Source of the DNA: CAZUWH01 sp964624075
GTDB lineage: Bacteria; Pseudomonadota; Alphaproteobacteria; Rhodospirillales; Rhodospirillaceae
Length of the DNA: 64,000 bases
NCBI GenBank assembly: GCA_964624075.1
Contig: CAZUWH010000001.1
Span: 186,001-250,000 of the forward strand
Direction of reading: 5' to 3'
Part shown: piece after piece, positions 27,098 to 35,296 of the stretch
Numbering within the stretch: position 1 is the first letter of the stretch
Layout: every line of letters begins with the position of its first letter
Position numbers and translations under genes: made by a program
Notes under the pieces: model-generated
What the model was told of the DNA's origin: nothing
The model's database searches: none
The model's input: the letters and a program-made list of their open reading frames with translations, nothing else

Positions 27098-28488
27098 ATG
27101 GTGCAACCCCTGTTAGAGCGTGCCCTGTTGCGGTTGCAAAGGATCCATCTGCCCTGGCGAAAGGGCGGACTATCGGTACGCCTGTTGTGGCTCACCATTT
27201 TATTCGTCATGATTGCCGAGGTGCTGATCTATGTACCTTTAGTAGCGAATTTCCGCCTTCACCATCTGGAAGAATGCGTGGAAGCTGCGGAACTGGCCGT
27301 TCTGGCCCTGGATGCCACGGAAGCTGGCATGGTTGGACATTGGCCTGCAACGGCGTCTGCTGGAACGGGCCGAAGCGCTTAGCATCACCGTGCACCGGCG
27401 CAAAGGCAGTTTCAAGCTGATGTTGAGCCTGCACGGCGTGAAAACGGTTCACACCTACATTGATCTGGAAAAGGTGGGATTGGGCGAAGGCATCGTGACC
27501 GGCCCTGGAGACACTGTTTCGGCAGGAGGATCGCATTCTGGCCGTGACCAAATCGTCGCAATATGACACCGTCTTGTCCGTGGAAGTGTTCCTGTCGGGG
27601 AGGCACGCCTCCGGCAGGCGATGCTGCTCTTTTCCTCCGGGGTGCTGAGTCTCAGCATTTTCATTTCGGTGCTGACGGCGGCTCTGGTCTATCTGGCGTT
27701 GCACTGGTTGTTTATGCGGCCGATGACACGGTTGATTGCCGGCATGGCCGTGTTTTGTGAGGCACCAGAAGAGGGGGCCTGCATCATCCGACCTTCCGGC
27801 CGGCGGGATGAGATCGACGTGGCGGAACAGGTGCTAGCCGAAATGCAACGACAGATTCGGGATGCTCTGGTCCAGCAGAGCCGTTTGGCAGGGGTGGGAA
27901 TGGTCTGCCAAGATCTCCCATGATTTCAAAGGCGTTCTGACCGCAGTGATGCTGGAATCGGATCGTCTGGGGGCCGATCCGCGGGCTTTGCAGCCCATGA
28001 CCCAGGGGCCTGTTGCGCGCCCTGGAACGGATAGTGGGCTTATGTTCACACATATTCCGATTCGTGCGCGATGGGCCACCGACAAGGATCGACATCCGCG
28101 CCCATCCCCTGCATGATCTGGTTGCAGAAGCTGCTGTCACCGTGCCAGAGCTATTCGATGGCAGACGGGCGTTTGGGAATGGCACGTCGCGTCCTTACCG
28201 CCGGTCCCGTTGGATCGTGAATTGACGGTGCGGGCCGTGAGCAATCTGTTACGCAATGCCGCTGAAGCCGGCGCGTTCGCCGTGTGGGTTCAGGAGGGTT
28301 ACCTCGACAGAAGGGTGGTGCTGTGGATCAGGGACAACGGTCCTGGACTGTTGCCGGGGGCGCAGAAGAATCTGTTCCAACCGTTTTCCGGTTCAGCACG
28401 CGCAGGCGGCACGGGACTGGGACTGCCGATCGCACGGGAATTGATGCGGGGACAGGGGGGTGATCTGGTCCTGGGATGGACGGGTTGA
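27098..28488 (+). pseudogene. Sensor histidine kinase, frameshifted
   Basis: Remnant of a membrane sensor kinase, readable only by joining at least five frames. In order: a first membrane helix (VRLLWLTILFVMIAEVLIYV, about 27180-27240), a periplasmic sensor part to about 27600, a second membrane helix (27640-27700), a HAMP-like segment, a phospho-acceptor region ISHDFKGVLTAV near 27908-27945, and an ATPase domain with NLLRNAAEAG, DNGPGLLPG and GTGLGLPIARELM near 28240-28450. Frames break near 27330, 27560, 27620, 27915 and 28200. No response regulator is adjacent. It follows the ArsC-like gene by 22 bp. Confidence 0.88.
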
Positions 28489-28522
28489 GAAGGCACAGCC
28501 TTCGATCTGCGATTGCTACCTC

Positions 28523-28974
28523 TCAATTCCAAACCAATTCCGTCTGCATGGCGCCAGAGTCCCTCAAGGCATGCAGGATAGCTACCTGGTCAATGACGCC
28601 CACGCCGGCTTCATCCAGTTGCTGCATCAGGGCGCCAACCGTAAATGGTCGTACGTGCTACCATCGCGGTACGGCCGGCATTGGAAAATAGCGGGGGGTA
28701 TGATGCCACGGGCGTCTCGGTCACCTGCATCGTGAGTCCGCCGTAGTGAAATCGATGTCGTGGCGATGGGAATATCAGCGCCCGCCACGATGGCGCCGGA
28801 ACACGAGTCGATCACCACCTATGCCATCCGGCTGGTCGGGCGTGGCCAAGTGCCTGCTCGGCGCTTGCTAACAGCGCCGCCGTCCCGCCTGGGAAGTCCT
28901 AGGGCCTCCGCCAGAACCACTGCGCTCAGAGCGCCTGCCCAGAAGAGCAGACGCCAGGCAAACCCGTGACGCAT
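28523..28974 (-). pseudogene. flgI: Flagellar P-ring protein FlgI remnant with internal deletion
   Basis: FlgI forms the periplasmic P-ring around the flagellar rod. What remains is a signal peptide (FAWRLLFWAGALSAVVLAEALG) joined to the last third: RMA-stop-VVIDSCSGAIVAGADIPIATTSISL, then QVTETPV-PPLFSNAGRTAMVARTTI in another frame, then LMQQLDEAGVGVIDQVAILHALRDSGAM and TELVWN. Intact FlgI is about 370 residues; roughly 200 residues of the middle are gone, an in-frame TAG follows, and at least two frameshifts are present. It abuts a degraded kinase on the other strand. No other flagellar gene is visible in the window. Confidence 0.82.
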
Positions 28975-29020
28975 TCCACATTCCATCATCTTCTTGTCGC
29001 CTCTGTACGGGTCATTCCGA

Positions 29021-29566
29021 CTAGGAAACGGCCACTGTTCCGGTCGGAGCCGCCTGGGTCTGGTAGATGAAGCCATGGGTCGCATAGGATGATCCCCATT
29101 GGCCTCGACGGCTCTTGAGCTGCACCAAGGTCCAGTCGTTGCGGGGGGAAACATCACGGGCAGGTTGACGTTCATGCACGGCGCCGCGCGTCGCGTTGTC
29201 GCTGCCCCAGTTGGCATGGGTCACCAGCATTTCCCGCCTGCCTGACACCTGGGCTACCACTGCCACATGCCCCAGTTTCAGTCTGGGCGATTTCCTAAAA
29301 ACCAGAACAGCCCCCTCCTGTGGCATGTTCCCTCTTTGGTAGTGGCCGGCGGCCCGTTCCCACCACGTCCAGGCATCGCCATACAGGGCAATTCCGGAAA
29401 CCGTCCGGGCAAAGGGAACACATTGCAGGAATTGATCCAGATCCGGATAGGGCTTCAGGGAGGAACCGGCCAGAGGAGCCGTGCCGGTTGTGACCGGACT
29501 GGATGTCGTACACGCTGCTAGGACCAGGATCACTATTGCTCCGCCTGCCATCCATGGCCGTATCAT
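29021..29566 (-). CDS. CHAP-domain lipoprotein, putative peptidoglycan amidase
   Basis: Predicted surface or periplasmic cysteine hydrolase acting on peptidoglycan. The 181-residue product starts with a lipoprotein signal peptide ending VLAACTTS (lipobox Cys near residue 19). A CHAP domain follows: the catalytic Cys in LQCVPFARTVSGI near residue 48, the WWERA and GAVLVFR segments, and the catalytic His in LGHVAVVAQV near 100. I use the ATG at 29566; the frame is open to 29602. It lies just upstream of the flgI remnant on the same strand and appears intact. Confidence 0.85.
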   Translation of the reverse strand: MIRPWMAGGAIVILVLAACTTSSPVTTGTAPLAGSSLKPYPDLDQFLQCVPFARTVSGIALYGDAWTWWERAAGHYQRGNMPQEGAVLVFRKSPRLKLGHVAVVAQVSGRREMLVTHANWGSDNATRGAVHERQPARDVSPRNDWTLVQLKSRRGQWGSSYATHGFIYQTQAAPTGTVAVS

Positions 29567-30067
29567 GACCTTGTCCCTTGTGTGTGCCCGTCTGCAGAGC
29601 ATTCAAGCATGCCGGTCCGGGTCCTGTCAAAGCAATGAGGACGGTCATGACACACAGGGCAAGTGCCTCTGGATGTGATGCCCTGGCAGGGTGCTTCACG
29701 CAGGCCATATCGGTGCCTGCATGTTCTCTTGCGTATATTCCAAACCCGGGATGGTCGATTCTGCGCTACCGGAAGCCCTCTCCCTGGATCGGGGGAAGGT
29801 CTGGGGGAATGATAGGGAGGGACGCACCAAGATGCGTGAGGTTCCCTCTGCCGAGACACAAATCGTGGAATAAAATGATTCTCTCCCGGATTCGAACGTC
29901 ATCCTCTCCCAAATCTTCCCCCGACCCAAGGGGGAGAGTTTTTAAAAGTGCCCTGGCATAAATCAACCTGTTCCTGACCCATTCTTCGCCTTGAGCATCG
30001 TGTCGTCTTCGGGCATGCTGGCAGTCCGTTGCTGGATTCTGGCTGTCTGAAAGTTCCCCGAGCCATC
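29567..30067. other. Gene-free stretch with repeat-like GC hairpins
   Basis: No gene is visible between the divergent CHAP and cimA genes. Two segments (CTCCCTGGATCGGGGGAAGG near 29779 and the hairpin at 29914) resemble the C-rich/G-rich core of dispersed repeat family 2. Promoters for both genes should lie here, but I cannot point to convincing boxes. Confidence 0.5.
29914..29943 (+). terminator. Hairpin followed by T5, terminator-like
   Basis: CTTCCCCC pairs with GGGGGAG around the loop GACCCAA, then TTTTT at 29939-29943. It has the form of a Rho-independent terminator, but no intact plus-strand gene lies upstream, and its core matches a dispersed repeat, so its function is doubtful. Confidence 0.4.
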
Positions 30068-31675
30068 ATGAACGATGATCGCATTTTCCTTTATGATTGC
30101 ACCCTGCGCGACGGAGCCCAGACCAAGGGGGTCGATTTCACCGTCGCTGACAAGGTCGCCATTACCCGCGAACTGGATACCCTTGGTGTGGATTATGTGG
30201 AAGGGGGGTGGCCGGGCGCCAATCCTACTGACGATGCCTTTTTCCGTTCGGCCCCGCTCGATCTTGCCCGAAGCCGGCTTGCTGCCTTCGGCATGACACG
30301 GCGTGGTGGCCGCAGTGCGGCCAATGATCCCGGCCTGGCTCTCCTTCTCCGCAGTGGCGCGCAGGTGGTGACCCTGGTGGGCAAGGCATGTGATTTTCAG
30401 GTCAGGGTTGCGCTTGGTGTGGATCTAGATGAGAACGTGCGCATGATTCACGATAGCGTCGCCTACCTCAGCCGCCAGGTCGATGAAGTGATGTTTGATG
30501 CCGAACATTTTTTCGATGGTTTCCAGGCCAATCCCGATTATGCCCTACTCTGCCTCCACGCGGCTTACTCTGCCGGAGCCCGGTGGGTGGTGTTGTGTGA
30601 CACCAATGGCGGTAGTCTGCCGTTCGACGTCGAGGCGATCGTGGGCCGGGTGGTCACCCACGTCCCGGGCAGCCATCTGGGCATCCATTGCCATAACGAT
30701 ACCGACAATGCGGTCGCCAACTCGCTTGCGGCGATCCGCGCCGGTGCCCGTCAGGTTCAGGGGACGCTGAACGGCCTGGGCGAGCGATGCGGCAACGCTA
30801 ACCTGACCTCAATCATCCCGAATTTGATACTAAAAATGGGCTATCGAACCAACATTGGCGCGGCTGACCTGACCCGTCTCGTGCATGTGTCGCGTGTGCT
30901 CGACGAACGTCTGAATCAGGCTCCTCGCCGCAATGCCCCTTATGTCGGGGAGGCAGCCTTTGCCCATAAGGGCGGGCTGCATGCATCGGCCGTGGAAAAG
31001 GATCCTCGCTGTTATGAGCATATCGTCCCGGAACAGGTTGGCAATCGCCGGCAGATTCTGGTCTCGGATCAGGCCGGGCGCGCAAGCATCCTGGCCCGCT
31101 TCCGCCAGATCGGCCTTGTCTTCGATCCGGAGGATGCCAGGGTTGGCCGTCTGGTGGAGGAGGTGAAGAACCGTGAGTATCAGGGTTATACCTACGATGG
31201 GGCGGATGCCAGCTTCGAGCTGCTGGCGCGACGCGCCCTGGGGCAGGTGCGTGAGTTCTTCCAGCTCCAATCCTTCCGGGTCATCGACGAACGGCGCCTA
31301 ACCAGCGTCGGCACGATCGAGACCACCACCGAGGTAACCATCAGGGCTGCAATCGGGGGGACCATCGTCATGACCGTGGCCGAGGGTAACGGTCCGGTGC
31401 ATGCGCTCGACTCGGCCTTGCGCAAGGCACTTGCCCCGGTCTATCCGCAGATCGACGCGCTGAAGCTCGTCGATTACAAGGTACGCATTCTCACCCCTGA
31501 AGCCGCCACCGCCGCGGTGACGCGTGTGATGATCGAAAGCAGCGATGTGCATGGCAATCGATGGGGGACGGTCGGCGTTTCCACCAATGTCATCGAGGCC
31601 TCCTACCATGCCCTTTACGATTCCCTGACCTACAAGCTGTTGCGCGATCAGCCGGAAGGAATATCCGGGCCGTGA
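30068..31675 (+). CDS. cimA: (R)-citramalate synthase
   Basis: Condenses pyruvate with acetyl-CoA to citramalate, feeding isoleucine synthesis without threonine. The 535-residue length matches CimA rather than LeuA2-only forms. Motifs: LYDCTLRDGAQTKGVDF near residues 8-24 (metal and pyruvate site), IHCHNDTDNAVANSLAA near 200-216, GLGERCGNANL near 232-242, and a C-terminal regulatory LeuA dimer-type domain from about 400. The ATG at 30068 is used because the 13 upstream codons are unconserved. The stop overlaps the trmFO start as GTGA. Confidence 0.92.
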   Translation: MNDDRIFLYDCTLRDGAQTKGVDFTVADKVAITRELDTLGVDYVEGGWPGANPTDDAFFRSAPLDLARSRLAAFGMTRRGGRSAANDPGLALLLRSGAQVVTLVGKACDFQVRVALGVDLDENVRMIHDSVAYLSRQVDEVMFDAEHFFDGFQANPDYALLCLHAAYSAGARWVVLCDTNGGSLPFDVEAIVGRVVTHVPGSHLGIHCHNDTDNAVANSLAAIRAGARQVQGTLNGLGERCGNANLTSIIPNLILKMGYRTNIGAADLTRLVHVSRVLDERLNQAPRRNAPYVGEAAFAHKGGLHASAVEKDPRCYEHIVPEQVGNRRQILVSDQAGRASILARFRQIGLVFDPEDARVGRLVEEVKNREYQGYTYDGADASFELLARRALGQVREFFQLQSFRVIDERRLTSVGTIETTTEVTIRAAIGGTIVMTVAEGNGPVHALDSALRKALAPVYPQIDALKLVDYKVRILTPEAATAAVTRVMIESSDVHGNRWGTVGVSTNVIEASYHALYDSLTYKLLRDQPEGISGP

Positions 31676-33099
31676 AACCGGTGCATGTGATCGGTGGCGG
31701 TCTCGCCGGCAGTGAGGCGGCATGGCAGCTCGTCCAGGCAGGCGTTCCTGTGATCCTGCACGAAATGCGACCCCTGCGGATGACGGAAGCCCATGCTGGT
31801 GGTCAGTTGGCCGAACTGGTGTGCTCCAATTCGTTTCGTGCCGACGATCCTCTCACCAGCGCTATCGGTCTGCTGCACGAGGAGATGCGACGGCTCGGGT
31901 CGCTCGTGCTCGCCTGTGCCGATGCACACAAGGTTCCGGCAGGCGGGGCGCTCGCCGTCGATCGTATCGCCTTCGCGGCAGCGGTAGAAGCAGCCCTGGT
32001 CGCCATGCCGGGGATGGAAGTCCGTCGTGAGGAGGTCACCGGCCTGCCTCCAGCCGACTGGGAATCGGTAATCATCGCGACCGGTCCGCTGACCGCGCCC
32101 GCCCTGGCCGGAGCGCTCCAGACCCTGACCGGGGAGGAGTCACTGGCCTTCTTTGATGCCATCGCTCCGATCATCCATCGCCATTCCATCGATTGCGACA
32201 TCGCCTGGTTCCAGTCGCGTCATGACAAGGCAGGGCCGGCCGGTGACGGGCGCGATTACATCAACTGTCCGCTGGACCGCGACCAGTATCATGCCTTTGT
32301 CACGGCCCTGCTTGCCGCCGACCGGACGGATCTCCACCCCTGGGAAAAAATCGTTCCTTATTTCGAGGGCTGCCTGCCCATCGAAGTGATGGCCGCCCGC
32401 GGCCCCGATACGCTTGCCCATGGTCCCATGAAGCCAGTCGGCTTGCGCGATCCCTGCCACCCCGACCGGCGGCCGTTTGCCGTTGTTCAGTTGCGCCAGG
32501 ACAATCGGCTAGGCACGCTTTACAACATGGTCGGCTTCCAAACCAGACTGAAGCACGACGCACAGATCCATCTCTTTCGCACCATTCCCGGACTGGGCGG
32601 GGCCGAATTCGCCCGGCTGGGGGGCATGCATCGCAATACCTTCCTTAACAGTCCGCGTGTTCTTGACCGTTGGCTGCGACTTAAGAAGGATCCGCGTTTG
32701 CGTTTTGCAGGTCAGGTGACCGGCTGTGAGGGCTATGTGGAGAGCGCCGCTGTGGGGCTTCTGGCCGGCCGTTTCGCCGCTGCCGAACGTCGGCGTGAAT
32801 CCCCCCCGTCGGCACCGCCGCCGACCACCGCCCTGGGGGCGCTTCTGAACCATGTCACGAGCGGGGCGATGGTCGATACCTTCCAGCCCATGAACATCAC
32901 GTTCGGTCTGTTCCCTGAGCCCGGCGTTGACGACCTGCCCGAGCGCCGCGTATCGAAGAACCCGAAAGGCCGGGAACGCAAACTGGCCTATTGCCTGCGT
33001 GCCCGGCGGGCCCTGGATGCCTGGCTGCGCACAATACTAGAGATTGTAGGAATTGCTGTTGAGATGATCGGAACGGGATTTTTCCCTGGGATAACCTGA
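31672..33099 (+). CDS. trmFO: tRNA (uracil-5-)-methyltransferase TrmFO, folate dependent
   Basis: FAD enzyme that methylates U54 of tRNA with methylene-tetrahydrofolate. The 475-residue product starts with the dinucleotide-binding motif VHVIGGGLAGSEAAWQ near residues 4-19 and has LAELVCSNSFR near 43-53, the invariant CSN region, a folate-domain segment DYINCPLDRDQY near 198-209, VGFQTRLKH near 285-293 and the end FGLFPEPG. The GTG at 31672 overlaps the cimA stop by four bases and has GGAAGGA upstream, so the pair is translationally coupled. Confidence 0.94.
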   Translation: MKPVHVIGGGLAGSEAAWQLVQAGVPVILHEMRPLRMTEAHAGGQLAELVCSNSFRADDPLTSAIGLLHEEMRRLGSLVLACADAHKVPAGGALAVDRIAFAAAVEAALVAMPGMEVRREEVTGLPPADWESVIIATGPLTAPALAGALQTLTGEESLAFFDAIAPIIHRHSIDCDIAWFQSRHDKAGPAGDGRDYINCPLDRDQYHAFVTALLAADRTDLHPWEKIVPYFEGCLPIEVMAARGPDTLAHGPMKPVGLRDPCHPDRRPFAVVQLRQDNRLGTLYNMVGFQTRLKHDAQIHLFRTIPGLGGAEFARLGGMHRNTFLNSPRVLDRWLRLKKDPRLRFAGQVTGCEGYVESAAVGLLAGRFAAAERRRESPPSAPPPTTALGALLNHVTSGAMVDTFQPMNITFGLFPEPGVDDLPERRVSKNPKGRERKLAYCLRARRALDAWLRTILEIVGIAVEMIGTGFFPGIT

Positions 33100-33191
33100 C
33101 GCGCATCGGTTTGGTATACGCGCAGACGGATATGAAACAGATATAAGTAAGCATGTACCCATTCATTGGGCAGGCATGACAGGGCAGAAAA

Positions 33192-34284
33192 ATGAACACG
33201 ATCATGGGACGTTTTCGGATCTATGCTGATTCTACCGTCGTGCTGCTGCTTCGCTGATATGGCCACAGCCTCCGCCATGCTCGACAGGCTGGTGCGTGAA
33301 ATCCTACCGCACCTTGGGCGAGCCACTTCGGGCAGGCTGCGCGGCAACCTTGCTGGCCTCCCAGGGCGGGGTGGTCAAGGAGCCCGCCCATTACAGGGGT
33401 TCATAGGAATGGGCGGAGAGGACCACGCTCGCCAGGAGCGCCGAAACGCAGGAGTTCATGCTTATACGGTTTCCGGAAAATTTCCGGACTCCGTATTATC
33501 CTGTCGGTGACAGAAGCCGTGGAACGGCTGGCTGCCGACGACAGGACAGTCGCCATCTCCAATCTCGGTAATCGGGACGAAATCGGCCAGATAGCCAGGG
33601 CGGTCGAAGTCTTCAAAGAGAACGCTCTCCGGGTTGGGCGCCTGCAGGCCGAACAGGCCACCACCAATGTGCAGGACCGTCTCGGCTGCCGCTGAGGAAC
33701 TGTCCCTCGATTGCCGAGATCCCGGCCCGTCAGGTTACTCAGGCAGCATGCGTTGCCATGAATGCCGTCGATCAGGCCCCGCGCCCCCCCCCGCACCAAT
33801 GACATCGTCACGGGCTTGGACAGCGCTGCCGATCGCATTGGCGAGGTGGTGAAACTGATCAACGACATCGCCGCGAGCCGGACCAATCTGCTCGCACTCA
33901 ACGCCACCATCGGGGCGGCGCGGGCCGGCGAGGACGGCAAGGGTTTTGCTGTGGTCGCCAACGAGGTGCTGAGTCTGGTCAGCCAGACTGGCAAGGCGAC
34001 TGAGGACATCAGCCAGCAGGTCGGTGCCATGCAGAATGCGGCGAAAGAGGCGGCCGCCGCCATCCAGAGCATCGGCCTACCATTGGTGAGATCAGCAAGA
34101 TTTCCTTTTGATCGCCCCTACCGTCGAGGAACAGGAGGCAGCGTCCCAGGAGATTGCCCGCAACGTCGAACAGGCTGCCGCCGAAGAAGCCGGCCACTCG
34201 GCCAACCGGGTGCTGTCCGCGGCAGGTGAATTGTCCCGCCAGGCGGAAACCTTGCGGGGAGAGGTGAACGACTTCACGGTTTTT
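33192..34284 (+). pseudogene. Methyl-accepting chemotaxis protein, decayed
   Basis: Chemoreceptor remnant in several frames. N-terminus and first membrane stretch near 33192-33260 (broken by TGA after VVLLLLR), most of the sensor lost, a HAMP part (LAADDRTVAISNLGNRDEIGQIARAVEVFKENALR near 33525-33630), and the signalling tip (IGEVVKLINDIAASRTNLLALNATI-AARAGEDGKGFAVVANEV) near 33835-33970, then NVEQAAAEE and ELSRQAETLRGEVNDF to 34280. A C9 run at 33784-33792 lies at one frame break, and the palindrome at 33468-33500 sits inside the former sensor region. The 3' end runs into repeat family 1. Confidence 0.88.
33468..33502. repeat. Palindromic repeat inside the chemoreceptor remnant
   Basis: TTATACGGTTTCCGGAAAAT is followed by TTCCGGACTCCGTATTA, an imperfect inverted repeat. 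Its first half matches the reverse complement of the element near 6815-6832. Confidence 0.55.
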
Positions 34285-34292
34285 ATACTTTG

Positions 34293-34407
34293 GGCCTTGA
34301 TCGTGACCTCCCTCAGGCGCCGGCGGGCCGCATCCGCGGCCCTTGGCTTGCACGCCATCCGACGCGCCGCCGCGATCCCATGAGAGCAAGTCAGGATTTA
34401 CGCTCAT
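34293..34407. repeat. Dispersed repeat family 1, copy b
   Basis: Closest relative of the 6577 copy: GCCTTGATCGTGACC, CCCTCAGGCGCCGGCGG, CCGCGGCCCTTGGC, then GAGAGCAAGTCAGGATTTACGCTC at the right end. The 314-bp gap 34285-34598 contains nothing else except the short copy at 34468-34494. Confidence 0.7.
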
Positions 34408-34467
34408 GGATGCGGAACGGATATGACGGTCATGAGAGATGTCCAGTTGCGTCCGTCTTGTTCCCAT

Positions 34468-34494
34468 GAGCCTTGATCACGATAAATCAAGGCC
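34468..34494. repeat. Dispersed repeat family 1, short hairpin copy
   Basis: GAGCCTTGATCACGATAAATCAAGGC forms an eight-base stem (GCCTTGAT with ATCAAGGC). It resembles the perfect hairpin at 38204-38231. Confidence 0.6.
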
Positions 34495-34598
34495 CTCCCC
34501 TGCAGGCACCAAACAACGCTCTCCCCCGTGTTCCGTTTCGCGGGCAGACCAACACCTGAAGGAGCCCCTGGCTCCCCACTTCCTTCGCGAATCCTTGC

Positions 34599-35006
34599 TC
34601 AGTGGATTCGATGCTGTTCCTCTTCCTCCTCCTCTTCTTCCTCGTCCTCTTCTTCCGCAGCGATCTTGGCACGGACCTCGGCCATGTCGATGGTCTTTAC
34701 CTGTTCGATCAAACTCTCAAGCGCATGGGCCGGCAAGACCCCTACCTGTGCGAACAACAAGACCTTTTCGCGGAAGATGACTAGAGTCGGAATGGAGCGG
34801 ATGCCAAATTGCGACGCCAGCATCTGTTCCTTCTCGGTGTTGCATTTGACGAACGTAATACCTTCATGCTTCTCGGAGGCCTTTTCGAAAACGGGCGCAA
34901 ATGATTTGCACGGTCCGCACCAGCCAGCCCAGAAATCAATCAGTACGACATCGTTGCTGGTGATGATGTGCTCAAAATTGGCAAGTGTGAGTTCGATCGT
35001 AGCCAT
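34599..35006 (-). CDS. trxA: Thioredoxin with poly-glutamate C-terminal tail
   Basis: General disulfide reductase. Residues 1-107 are a complete thioredoxin fold with the active site WAGWCGPCKSF (Cys30 and Cys33) and the cis-proline in RSIPTLVIF near 70-78. The product is 135 residues, longer than the usual 105-110, because of a tail VRAKIAAEEEDEEEEEEEEEQHRIH that is almost pure Glu, encoded by alternating GAG and GAA codons at about 34615-34660. I know of no standard thioredoxin with this tail. The simple-sequence DNA could expand or contract by slippage while staying in frame. Confidence 0.92.
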   Translation of the reverse strand: MATIELTLANFEHIITSNDVVLIDFWAGWCGPCKSFAPVFEKASEKHEGITFVKCNTEKEQMLASQFGIRSIPTLVIFREKVLLFAQVGVLPAHALESLIEQVKTIDMAEVRAKIAAEEEDEEEEEEEEEQHRIH

Positions 35007-35296
35007 GAAGCGTCCTTCCTGACGGAATTGCCAATCTCGCCAAGAGTGGCCTCGCCCAAGCCACGATTGACGAGAAATTCATTATACTGGCGTGCGCAAT
35101 GTTGGATGCCTCACCCCACTGGCCCGCTGGTATCGAGCGGCCACCGGGACCGCCGCCAGGCCCGCAAATGCGCGCGCTCGGCGAGAACAAAACGGCGAGT
35201 CACGAAAATAGCTCGCCGGCATTATAGGTGGACAACCTTGCCATATCCACCTTCCCCTCTGTCCCCCTTGCGTTTTTCGGGGTGGAGGAAGGGCTT

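Noticed and set aside
27098..28488. Programmed frameshifting in the histidine kinase
   Set aside because: At least five breaks at sites without slippery-sequence features, next to another decayed gene, indicate simple degeneration.
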